From the NCBI GenBank assembly GCA_964630765.1, contig CAZVXE010000042.1, forward strand, positions 1-14,204: 14,204 nucleotides of DNA, read 5' to 3'. This document shows, piece after piece, positions 1-6,571 of the stretch. The first letter of the stretch is position 1, and each line of letters starts with the position of its first letter. Origin of the DNA: Methanofastidiosum sp964630765 (GTDB lineage: Archaea; Methanobacteriota_B; Thermococci; Methanofastidiosales; Methanofastidiosaceae). Below the pieces are notes generated by a model, which was not told the origin of the DNA, searched no databases, and saw nothing but the letters and a program-made list of their open reading frames with translations. The position numbers and the translations under genes were made by a program.

Positions 1-91
1 TTAATCCTAAAATAAAAATTATCAAAACATCTGTAAAGAAAAATATAGGGATATCCGAATGGTTAGATATATTCGAATAAGATACGTTCAT
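1..91 (-). CDS. N-terminal fragment of a probable membrane protein (left-edge partial)
   Basis: An open frame starts at an ATG at 91-89 and stays open for 30 codons to the window edge. The visible protein has a polar start, with several Ser and Asn, followed by a strongly hydrophobic run (FFFTDVLIIFILGL) that looks like the first transmembrane helix of an integral membrane protein. The pattern recalls the N-termini of KefB/CPA2-type cation:proton antiporters, but this is only a resemblance over a short stretch. It is co-directional with the PAS protein upstream, whose stop is 14 bp away, so the two could be co-transcribed. No clear Shine-Dalgarno is visible. In such AT-rich DNA a frame this short can be open by chance, so the call is tentative. 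Confidence 0.4.
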   Translation of the reverse strand, partial: MNVSYSNISNHSDIPIFFFTDVLIIFILGL

Positions 92-105
92 TAAGATATT
101 AATAA

Positions 106-945
106 TTATTTATAGTCTTTCAAAAATTTTCGGGTATCTTCAGTATTCATCCAGCCCTCATCCAGTTGTTTTATGACATCATCGATCTTCTCAATCTGGA
201 CTAATAAGTTTTGTTTTATCTCTGGTTCATTTATTCTAACATGTGTGAAGGTGCTAAGTATTGCCAATGGATTCCGGATATGATCAATAAGATGGGCAAA
301 TTTTTCAATATTATTTTCTATTTGAACTAAAGCCTTTTTTCTTTCTGTAATATCCCTAAATGCAGTCACTGCGCCGATGATTTCGCCATTTTGTATAATA
401 AACTTATTATTGGCTTCAGCCATAATTGTGCTGCCATTTTTGTGATTTAATTCTAGTTCTATTCTTTCGTCAGATGTATTGCTTATTCCTTGCCTATACA
501 TCTTAGCTAAAGTAGGGGTATATTTGACATCAAGAATCCCCACATCCGTGAAACTTTTCCCAATTAGTTCTTCTTTCTTGTAACCCAATTTTGTTTCAAT
601 TCTTTTATTAATGTCTAATATTTTTCCGTATTTATCGACATAAAGAATAATATCTCCAACGGTGTCCAGTATAATCTTATTCTTTCTCTCACTTTCAGTC
701 ATAATTTGAGTGGATGATTTTATTTTGTTAAATCCACGATTTATCAAATAAAAGACCAATAAGGAAGTCAATAATATAAATAATATATCTTTAAAAGTTT
801 GGAAAAAAACCAACGTAGGAACGTCTTTTACACGCATAGCCAAAAATACGTCAGAGAATATAATCCATACGATTCCCATAACAAAATAAACACTGACAAT
901 AATAATTGGATTTTCAAGAGAAATTTTTTCATCTGGTTGGCCCAT
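106..945 (-). CDS. Membrane-anchored PAS sensor with a HisKA-like helix pair but no ATPase domain
   Basis: The 279-residue protein has two predicted transmembrane helices (about 13-37 and 43-68) framing a very short loop, in a two-helix N-terminal domain common in PAS sensor proteins (WIIFSD motif). A PAS domain follows at about 85-202, with PAS features such as GYKKEELIGKS and a terminal DITERK. The last 65 residues resemble a histidine-kinase dimerisation domain, with an H-box-like HLIDHIRNPLAIL (His218 or His222). The protein stops before any HATPase_c domain, so it cannot phosphorylate itself. Similar truncated PAS/HisKA proteins are known in methanogenic archaea, so this is probably a natural form. 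It may dimerise with, or be phosphorylated by, a complete kinase elsewhere; the ligand is unknown. A Shine-Dalgarno-like AAAGGT lies 8 nt upstream of the ATG. Confidence 0.85.
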   Translation of the reverse strand: MGQPDEKISLENPIIIVSVYFVMGIVWIIFSDVFLAMRVKDVPTLVFFQTFKDILFILLTSLLVFYLINRGFNKIKSSTQIMTESERKNKIILDTVGDIILYVDKYGKILDINKRIETKLGYKKEELIGKSFTDVGILDVKYTPTLAKMYRQGISNTSDERIELELNHKNGSTIMAEANNKFIIQNGEIIGAVTAFRDITERKKALVQIENNIEKFAHLIDHIRNPLAILSTFTHVRINEPEIKQNLLVQIEKIDDVIKQLDEGWMNTEDTRKFLKDYK

Positions 946-991
946 AATTAATACCTTTGGATTTTTACAGGATTGCCTTAATCATGATGAG

Positions 992-1002
992 ATATATTAT
1001 TT
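992..1002 (-). promoter_or_regulatory. Predicted TATA box for the PAS sensor gene
   Basis: On the minus strand an AATAATATAT element lies 47-57 bp upstream of the ATG at 945. An archaeal start about 25 bp downstream would fall near 970 and give a leader of roughly 25 nt containing the AAAGGT ribosome site. It is called from position and composition only. Confidence 0.4.
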
Positions 1003-1054
1003 TATTAACTTATGGGTAAAGCTAAATCTAAAGCAAATGATAAAATAATAATTA

Positions 1055-1065
1055 ATATAAAAAAA
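1055..1065 (-). terminator. Oligo-U terminator after the iscU-DUF59 gene
   Basis: Directly after the UAA stop of the last gene of the sulfur operon, the minus strand carries seven consecutive U residues (A's at 1059-1065 on the plus strand) followed by more AU-rich sequence. Archaeal intrinsic termination needs mainly a U-tract, so this is a plausible operon end. Confidence 0.45.
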
Positions 1066-1701
1066 TTAATCTATAAACTCAACACTTACTTCTTTTACAT
1101 CCCATAAAGTTTCAATCTTTTCTTTGATCTCTTCTCTTATCGAATTGGCGAATTGATGATTGGAGGGCAGATCTATTGTAAGTAAAACTTTACCGTTGTT
1201 GATTTCTATTTTCTTAATAAGATTTGTTCTAACAACATCAAGACCTGTTAAAGGATTCATCACTTTCTTCAATCTATTGTTCACAATCTCTATTGTTGTA
1301 GGAACTTTCTCTGCGATAATTCCATGTTTTTCTTCATAGTTTTGAATTGCTGCCCTTAGTCCTTCAACAGCCAATACCGAGCAGTGCGCTTTTATTGTCG
1401 GTAATCCCCCTAAAGCATCTGCTGCCTGTTGCCAAGTAATTTTCTTTGCTTCCTCAAGAGTTTTTCCCTTGGCCATATCGGTAATAATCGAGCCTGTTGC
1501 AATATTGGATGCACAACCATAAGACTCAAATTTTATATCCTCAATAACCTTATTCATAGGATTTACTTTTATATAAACTGAAACCATGTCCCCGCATGCA
1601 GGGCTTCCTTCGGTTGCTTTGCCATCTGGATTTTCTATTTTACCTACGTTATGTGGATGACGAAAATGTTCCAACACTTTTTCACTATATGGAAATTTCA
1701 T
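1066..1701 (-). CDS. iscU: IscU-type Fe-S scaffold fused to a DUF59/MIP18 domain
   Basis: Residues 1-125 form an IscU/NifU-N scaffold, on which Fe-S clusters are assembled before transfer. All three ligand cysteines are present, at Cys36 (SPACGD, with the adjacent Asp38 that normally makes clusters labile), Cys63 (YGCAS) and Cys107 (AHCSV). Residues about 143-211 are an extra domain with the DUF59/MIP18 layout: LKKVMNPLTGLDVV, a beta-strand pair, then helix and strand. DUF59 is the domain of SufT and eukaryotic Cia2 maturation factors, but its usual cysteine is absent here; the matching place reads PSNHQF. The fused length of 211 residues exceeds the roughly 130 of plain IscU. It is the last gene of the operon, 12 bp after iscS, with a strong GGAGGG ribosome site. 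The scaffold call is secure; the role of the added domain is inferred. Confidence 0.9.
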   Translation of the reverse strand: MKFPYSEKVLEHFRHPHNVGKIENPDGKATEGSPACGDMVSVYIKVNPMNKVIEDIKFESYGCASNIATGSIITDMAKGKTLEEAKKITWQQAADALGGLPTIKAHCSVLAVEGLRAAIQNYEEKHGIIAEKVPTTIEIVNNRLKKVMNPLTGLDVVRTNLIKKIEINNGKVLLTIDLPSNHQFANSIREEIKEKIETLWDVKEVSVEFID

Positions 1702-1713
1702 ATCATTCCCTCC

Positions 1714-2880
1714 TTATCGATTCTTGCCCAACGGGCTAATTTTTCTAAGTTCCGTTACAACTTCAGATATATTATTCACAATCGAATCAACATCATCAAT
1801 AGTATTGTATCTACCAAATGTAAATCGAACAGAACCATGCGCCCTCTCGTGATCCCCACCGATGCCCATTATAACATGGCTTGCCTCAAGGGATTTACTG
1901 AAGCATGCAGAACCTGTACTGACCGAAAATCCTCTCATGTCAAGATGAAGCGTAATTGATTCTCCTTCTACATAGTGAAAGGTAATATTTGCATTTTGAG
2001 GAATTCTTTTTTCTTTATGCCCATTCAAAGTTGTGTCTGGTATCTCAGATAATACTCTTTTAATGAGGTGATCTCTCATCTGCTCCATTTTCTTAGTCTC
2101 TTCAGGAGTTACTAGTTCAATAGCTTTTGCAAATCCTACCGCCCCAGGGATATTTTCTAATCCTGCACGCTTGTTAAATTCTTGAAATCCTCCGTCCATC
2201 CACTTTGAGAGTGGAGTATTCTTACGGATAAATAATGCTCCCGTCTCTTTAGGTCCATGGATAGTGTGAGCAGACAAAGTAACTAGATCAACTGGAATTT
2301 TCCTAACATCAATTGGAACTCTTGTGAAGGTATGTGTTGCATCTGTGTGAAAAAGCACATTTTTATTTTTACAAATGTTTGCTATTTTAGCAATGTCTTG
2401 CATTGTGCCAATCTCTTGATTGGCATGCTGGATTGATACTAGAATGGTGTCTTTTCTTATAGATTTTTCAAGTTGATCAAAGTCAATCAGCCCATATTGG
2501 TCAACATCAAGATAGGTAACTTCAAATCCCTGTTTTTCAAGACTCCTTGCACCATTAAGAACTGGAAAGTCTTCAATTTTTGATACAATTATGTGCTTGC
2601 CTTTTTTTTCTTTTAGTGCCATTGCAACTCCTTTTAAGGCCATGTTACTAGATTCAGTACTTCCTGAAGTGAAAATAATTTCTCCAAAATCAGCTCCAAT
2701 GTAATTGGCAATAAATCCTCTAGCCTCATCTAGAGCTTCTCTAGCTTCAATGCCTAACGAATATCCAAATTCTGAAGTTGCAACTGCATATACTTCAAAG
2801 AAATATTTTTTCATAGATTCTAAAACTCTCTCGTCCAATCTTGTTGCAGCTGCATTATCAAGATAAATATTTTTTTCCAT
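1714..2880 (-). CDS. iscS: IscS/NifS-family protein lacking the PLP-binding lysine
   Basis: This 388-residue fold-type I aminotransferase-like protein aligns along its length with cysteine desulfurase, which normally uses PLP to take sulfur from cysteine for Fe-S assembly on IscU. Retained features are DNAAAT at 8-13, the phosphate-binding TSGSTE at 71-76, Asp180 (DAT) and the persulfide cysteine Cys326 in STGSAC. Key residues are changed. The Schiff-base lysine of SAHK is Thr206 (codon ACT), the PLP-stacking histidine of the TEHKAVL segment is Asp104 (IEDFPVL), the usual Gln183 is His, and the NPSS segment is replaced by AVATSEFGY. From memory, the Archaeoglobus fulgidus IscS also lacks this lysine (Asp in its place) and still forms an IscS-IscU complex. 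The protein may therefore be a sulfur carrier or scaffold partner, not a PLP desulfurase. GGTGA is the ribosome site, and the stop of dsrE2 is 14 bp upstream. Confidence 0.88.
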   Translation of the reverse strand: MEKNIYLDNAAATRLDERVLESMKKYFFEVYAVATSEFGYSLGIEAREALDEARGFIANYIGADFGEIIFTSGSTESSNMALKGVAMALKEKKGKHIIVSKIEDFPVLNGARSLEKQGFEVTYLDVDQYGLIDFDQLEKSIRKDTILVSIQHANQEIGTMQDIAKIANICKNKNVLFHTDATHTFTRVPIDVRKIPVDLVTLSAHTIHGPKETGALFIRKNTPLSKWMDGGFQEFNKRAGLENIPGAVGFAKAIELVTPEETKKMEQMRDHLIKRVLSEIPDTTLNGHKEKRIPQNANITFHYVEGESITLHLDMRGFSVSTGSACFSKSLEASHVIMGIGGDHERAHGSVRFTFGRYNTIDDVDSIVNNISEVVTELRKISPLGKNR

Positions 2881-2894
2881 TCTGATTCACCATA

Positions 2895-3350
2895 TTAAAT
2901 AAACAGCGTCATGCTTGATTCCATTGCTTCTTGAATATATGTCCCAACGGAGCAATAATCATTAATTAGGTCTTGTCTTAGATCTTCAGGCTTTACTCCC
3001 ATTACCTCCATAGTCATATCACAAGCCAGTATTTTACCTCCAAGTTCTTTGAAGTCTGTTATCATTTTCTCTAAAGAAGCCACATTAGCTTTTTCCATTT
3101 TCTTCTTTATCATCATTTTACCTAATCCCAGCATGTGCATCTTTGAGAGTGGCCCTTTTTCAAGCCCGCCTTTCTTTAATCTCTGAAGTCCAAAAAAAGT
3201 GAAGTACAACGAAACTTCCATGCCCATTGAAAGTGCTCCATTTCCTATTATTAGTGCACTGTAAATTTTATCCATATCCCCGCTATGAACAATTATCGTG
3301 GCTTTATTCTTTTTTTGATTAGTTAATTCTTGCATATTTTTATCTTCCAC
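2895..3350 (-). CDS. DsrE2-family sulfur-transfer protein
   Basis: The 151-residue protein has the DsrE/DsrF-like (DsrE2, DrsE_2) pattern: a strand ending in VHSGDMDKIYSALIIGNGA, then GMEVSLYFTFFGL, a Met/Lys-rich linker at about 70-90, and the conserved cysteine segment LACDMTMEVMGV with Cys110. It ends in TLFI, as family members often do. Relatives hold and pass sulfane sulfur together with TusA and rhodaneses. The start is the GTG at 3350-3348, seven bases after a strong GGAGG. The alternative ATG five codons later has a poorer position. This start overlaps the 3' end of tusA by 28 bp, suggesting translational coupling. Its place between tusA and iscS implies a relay of sulfur toward the IscS/IscU pair, which is an inference from context. 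Confidence 0.85.
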   Translation of the reverse strand: MEDKNMQELTNQKKNKATIIVHSGDMDKIYSALIIGNGALSMGMEVSLYFTFFGLQRLKKGGLEKGPLSKMHMLGLGKMMIKKKMEKANVASLEKMITDFKELGGKILACDMTMEVMGVKPEDLRQDLINDYCSVGTYIQEAMESSMTLFI

Positions 3351-3547
3351 GTATTGCCCTCCTCTTCAATGGATACAATCTTATACCCTAACGCCTTCAC
3401 AGCCATTGGTATTTCCTTCTTAGACGCAGGATGTGTTCCCTCTATCTCGACTATATCTCCAACTGCTGCTTTTCGCAACGCTTTTCTACATTCAACTAGG
3501 GGTACAGGACAAGTTTGACCTTTAACATCAATTTTTATTTCCACCAT
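3323..3547 (-). CDS. tusA: TusA-family sulfur carrier protein
   Basis: The 74-residue protein is a complete TusA/SirA-like domain. It has the motif GQTCPVPLVECRKAL with the sulfur-carrying Cys13 in CPxP, a second Cys20, and the later strand-helix unit ending in VKALGYKIVSIEEE. TusA proteins carry persulfide sulfur between donors such as cysteine desulfurases or rhodaneses and acceptors such as DsrE-type proteins. It is the first gene of the operon, has a GGGAG ribosome site 8 nt upstream of the ATG, and its 3' end overlaps the dsrE2 start. Cys72 near the C-terminus is extra and of unknown meaning. The identification rests on a short but very characteristic motif. Confidence 0.92.
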   Translation of the reverse strand: MVEIKIDVKGQTCPVPLVECRKALRKAAVGDIVEIEGTHPASKKEIPMAVKALGYKIVSIEEEGNTWKIKICKN

Positions 3548-3593
3548 TTCTTCAACTCCCTTGAGATTATAAGAATATTAATATACAACCTTC

Positions 3594-3603
3594 AATATAT
3601 TTG
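3594..3603 (-). promoter_or_regulatory. Predicted TATA box of the tusA-dsrE2-iscS-iscU operon
   Basis: On the minus strand AAATATATTG lies about 50 bp upstream of the tusA ATG. A start 25 bp downstream would fall near 3573 and leave a leader of about 26 nt with the GGGAG site. A second TATA-like sequence at 3575-3588 would place the start inside the ribosome site, so the distal one is preferred. Confidence 0.45.
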
Positions 3604-3662
3604 ATTTTTCAATGTTAAAAGCCTAACGGCAATAAATAATATACTTAAAAATTTTTATTACT

Positions 3663-3676
3663 TTTAAAAAAATATA
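3663..3676 (-). terminator. Oligo-U terminator downstream of iorA
   Basis: Between the iorA stop and the tusA promoter the minus strand has a run of seven U (A's at 3666-3672 on the plus strand) within very AU-rich sequence, followed by another U-rich stretch near 3650-3656. This fits an archaeal terminator separating iorA from the sulfur operon. Confidence 0.4.
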
Positions 3677-3728
3677 GATTTTAAATATGAAAAATATTCA
3701 ATATAAAATAGAAGAAATATATTAAATA

Positions 3729-5507
3729 TTATCTAACTATTGCTTCTACAGGACATATGTGGGCGCATAATCCGCATCCAGTGCATACTGTTGGATTAAT
3801 ACTTGAGTGACCATCCTTAAATTCTAAAGCAGGGCACCCCGATAGCTTGATACATGCTTTGCATGCCCTGCATATAGATACTTCTACCCTATAGATGGGC
3901 CTCTTATCTATGCCCTTTAGGAGAACACATGGCCCTCTTGATACAATAGCATATACCTGTTCACTTTCAAGTGCTCTTTTTAGAGCATCTTCAATGCTTT
4001 TTACATCAGTTGCATTTACGACTTCGACTGGTATATCCATACCGGCAATCAGCTTCTCAATAGATACAGGGCTTGCAGGTTCTCCCATAGCAGTTAGCTG
4101 CGTTCCAGGATGAGGTTGATGACCAGTCATAGCGGTAGTTAAATTGTCAAGGATCACTGCTACAATCTTGGCATTGTTATATTTGGCATTGATTAATGGA
4201 GGTATTCCTGCATGGAAAAATGTAGAGTCCCCCAAAGTTGCAACAATTGGCTCATTTACAGATTTTGCAAGACCGCATGCTATCCCAAAACTTGAGCCCA
4301 TGGCAATGCATGTATCAACTGTCTGGAGAGGTCTTGAGAATCCAAGAGTATAGCAACCGATATCCGAGGGGAATATGGCCTTCCCTCTAGTTACCTTTTT
4401 TATTGCATAAAACGTTGATCTGTGTGGACATCCAGCACATAATAATGGAGCCCTATTAGGAATAGTAATATTTTTAGGTTGTTCTTTAGATACATCAATC
4501 CTAAAAAATTTTGAAAGTATTTCAGTTACTAGATCCGTAGAATACTCACCAGTTCTTGAAAATATATTCTTCCCATACAGCTTCAAGTTCAATTGGTTCT
4601 CGGCCATTAATATTTTTACATCATTTTCGATAACTGGCTCAAGTTCTTCAACAATTACGACTTTTTCAAGATCTTTAATAAAGGATAATACTTTATTTTT
4701 TGCTAAAGGATGTGAAACTCCAATTTTTAATATTGGGGGGTTAATGCCTAAAATATTCAGAGATTCCATCAAATAATTAAAAGATGCTCCAATGACAATG
4801 ATCCCAGTCTTTCCGTCCCCGGGGATAGCATAATTAAGATTAGAATTCTCAACAAATTCTCTAATTTTTTCCATTTTCTCTAAAAGCTTTTTATGTAATA
4901 CCCTTGTGTGAGATGGAACGGTGACATACTTTGTAACATCCTTTGTGAATTTACCTTCTCTTTTTTGGATATTTATTTCTCCTAACTCTACATCTCCCCT
5001 TCCGTGACATACTCTAGTAGTTGGCCTTAAAATTACAGGTATAGAAAACAACTCAGATAGGTCATATGCAAATATTATCATATCCCTGCATTCCTGAGCA
5101 GAAGATGGATCTAAACATGGTACATTTGCAAATCTGGCATATATTCTATTATCCTGCTCATTCTGAGAAGAATGGCATTCTGGCTCATCAGCAGAAACAA
5201 GGACAAATCCTCCGTCAACACCTGTATAAGCTAAAGTCATAAACGAATCAGATGCAACATTAACTCCGACATGCTTCATTGTTACAAGGGCTCTTTTTCC
5301 CGCCCAAGATGCCCCGATTCCTACTTCGAGTGCAACCTTCTCATTAGTAGAAAATTCAACATAAACGCCGTACTGTTTGGCAAATCGTGCAGCAGTCTCA
5401 GGAATTTCTGTTGATGGTGTACCAGGATAGGCTGCAACAACTTCAACACCGGCTTCAAAAGCGCCTAAGGCAATTGCTTCATTGCCCATTAGAAGTTCTC
5501 TTTTCAT
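3729..5507 (-). CDS. iorA: Indolepyruvate:ferredoxin oxidoreductase, alpha subunit
   Basis: The 592-residue subunit belongs to the oxygen-sensitive, TPP-dependent enzyme that converts aryl pyruvates (indole-, phenyl- and hydroxyphenylpyruvate) to aryl-acetyl-CoA while reducing ferredoxin; it can also run in the carboxylating direction. The N-terminal pyrimidine-binding domain starts with MGNEAIALGAFEAGV and contains NEKVALEVGIGAS and TMKHVGVNVASD. The TPP domain has GDSTFFHAG and DNLTTAMTGHQPHPG. The C-terminal ferredoxin domain has cysteines at 546, 549, 552, 558 and 575, 578, 581, 585 for two [4Fe-4S] clusters. Length and order are typical. The first ATG fits the family N-terminus although no clear Shine-Dalgarno is visible. 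The beta subunit gene iorB, often adjacent, is absent from this window, so the enzyme must get it from elsewhere. The phenylacetate-CoA ligase-like gene 4 kb away handles the same class of compounds. Confidence 0.95.
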   Translation of the reverse strand: MKRELLMGNEAIALGAFEAGVEVVAAYPGTPSTEIPETAARFAKQYGVYVEFSTNEKVALEVGIGASWAGKRALVTMKHVGVNVASDSFMTLAYTGVDGGFVLVSADEPECHSSQNEQDNRIYARFANVPCLDPSSAQECRDMIIFAYDLSELFSIPVILRPTTRVCHGRGDVELGEINIQKREGKFTKDVTKYVTVPSHTRVLHKKLLEKMEKIREFVENSNLNYAIPGDGKTGIIVIGASFNYLMESLNILGINPPILKIGVSHPLAKNKVLSFIKDLEKVVIVEELEPVIENDVKILMAENQLNLKLYGKNIFSRTGEYSTDLVTEILSKFFRIDVSKEQPKNITIPNRAPLLCAGCPHRSTFYAIKKVTRGKAIFPSDIGCYTLGFSRPLQTVDTCIAMGSSFGIACGLAKSVNEPIVATLGDSTFFHAGIPPLINAKYNNAKIVAVILDNLTTAMTGHQPHPGTQLTAMGEPASPVSIEKLIAGMDIPVEVVNATDVKSIEDALKRALESEQVYAIVSRGPCVLLKGIDKRPIYRVEVSICRACKACIKLSGCPALEFKDGHSSINPTVCTGCGLCAHICPVEAIVR

Positions 5508-5550
5508 GATTTATCAACGATGTAATCTTTTAAAAAACTTATTATCACAA

Positions 5551-5564
5551 CTATAATATATAAG
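5551..5564 (-). promoter_or_regulatory. Predicted TATA box of iorA
   Basis: On the minus strand the sequence CTTATATATTATAG lies 44-57 bp upstream of the iorA ATG and is the best TATA match in the divergent spacer. The expected start is near 5530, giving a short leader. Confidence 0.5.
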
Positions 5565-5605
5565 AAAAGTTATTTCTTATCAACAGTATATTAAAATATT
5601 TTTTG

Positions 5606-5647
5606 AATAAACTTAGTAAAATCATTTTAGTTAAACTTAATTAACTA
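5606..5647 (+). repeat. Direct repeat copy 1, upstream of the DUF1638 gene
   Basis: This 42-bp stretch recurs at 6567-6608 with 39 of 42 positions identical. It contains a small palindrome (TAAAAT-C-ATTTTA) and an inverted repeat TAGTTAA-N6-TTAACTA at its right end. It ends 20 bp before the predicted TATA box of the DUF1638 gene, where an archaeal activator or repressor could bind. Confidence 0.8.
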
Positions 5648-5666
5648 GATCTAATTAATGAAAACT

Positions 5667-5676
5667 CTTAAAAATA
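5667..5676 (+). promoter_or_regulatory. Predicted TATA box of the DUF1638 gene (leaderless)
   Basis: CTTAAAAATA is centred about 28 bp before the ATG at 5699. With the usual archaeal spacing the transcript would begin at or next to the ATG. No Shine-Dalgarno is present, in line with a leaderless mRNA. Confidence 0.5.
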
Positions 5677-5698
5677 AGAATCAGAGTTAATTGGTAAT

Positions 5699-6571
5699 AT
5701 GCTCCAGAAATTAGATGATACTAACAAACAAAATTCTAAGAGAATTGGAATTATAAGTTGTGAAGTATTTGAAGATGAACTTTTATTTGTTATAAAAGAA
5801 CATCCCGAAATAGGTAAAATAATTATTGTAGATACAGAGTCTTCAAAGTATTTTGAGAACGTTATCAGAAGTAACTTTCCTTATGAAAAAATAAAGATAG
5901 CTAGGGAATTATTTGCCCCAAGATACCTCAAAAGAGAAGAAAAACTTGAATTAATAGTATATATGTTGCCACTATTTCTCCATTATAGCCCAGGAGAATT
6001 AAAAGAAGAAGTATTGAAAGCTTGTATAGAATTGCAGAAACATTCTGACTATCTTCTGCTTTATTATGGATTATGTGGCAATTCCATGAATAACCTAGAA
6101 GGTATGTTGAAAGATAATCGAGTAAGAATACCTTTTGATATTCTAAAGGATGAAAATAAAGAAATAGTTGATGACTGTGTATGTGCTCTTCTAGGTAGTA
6201 AATCCGAGTATTTAGAGATATTAACTAAAGAACCTGGTACATTTTTTTTGACTCCGGGGTATGCTAGTCATTGGGGACTTTTCAGTAAAAGAAAAATTGA
6301 AACTATAGGTGAAAACCGGCTAAAAGAAATCGGAGATAAATTGGGAATTGAAAAATTTGATGGCACTGAAATGACAAAATATTTACTAAGAGAAGCGAAT
6401 TATAATCAGATTGTTGCATTAGAATATGATTGTTCTAATTGTCCAGAATACAAAAATAAATGTGAAACAATATCTTCTGAAATAGATCTAAGACTGTCCT
6501 ATAGAGAAGGTACTATTAGACTATTAAACGATAGTCTTGAAAGGACAATCTCAGAAATTTATGAGAAATAA
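5699..6571 (+). CDS. DUF1638-family protein of unknown function
   Basis: The 290-residue soluble protein fits the DUF1638 family, which is found mainly in methanogens and other anaerobes and has no established function. Recognisable family parts are the strand plus LLLYYGLCGNSMNNLEG at about 119-135 with Cys126, the VDDCVCALLGS segment with Cys160 and Cys162, and GTFFLTPGYASHWGLF at 180-195. Near the C-terminus is a Cys group, Cys245, Cys248 and Cys255 (DCSNCPEYKNKC), which could bind a metal or cluster. There is no signal peptide or membrane segment. It is transcribed divergently from iorA, appears leaderless, and is bracketed by two near-identical 42-bp repeats. The next gene is the nickel transporter, but that operon has its own promoter, so a link to nickel is only a suggestion. 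A corrinoid or methyl-transfer link has been suspected for relatives; nothing here proves it. Confidence 0.8.
   Translation: MLQKLDDTNKQNSKRIGIISCEVFEDELLFVIKEHPEIGKIIIVDTESSKYFENVIRSNFPYEKIKIARELFAPRYLKREEKLELIVYMLPLFLHYSPGELKEEVLKACIELQKHSDYLLLYYGLCGNSMNNLEGMLKDNRVRIPFDILKDENKEIVDDCVCALLGSKSEYLEILTKEPGTFFLTPGYASHWGLFSKRKIETIGENRLKEIGDKLGIEKFDGTEMTKYLLREANYNQIVALEYDCSNCPEYKNKCETISSEIDLRLSYREGTIRLLNDSLERTISEIYEK

Noticed and set aside
1651..1959. Plus-strand open frame of about 100 codons opposite iscU/iscS
   Set aside because: It lies antisense to two well-recognised genes, has no domain-like sequence and no ribosome site; it is a shadow of the iscS coding frame.
1714..2880. Sequencing error as the cause of the missing lysine in IscS
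   Set aside because: Lys to Thr could be one base, but His104 to Asp, Gln183 to His and the changed N-terminal motif all point to a genuine divergent subfamily in an intact frame.
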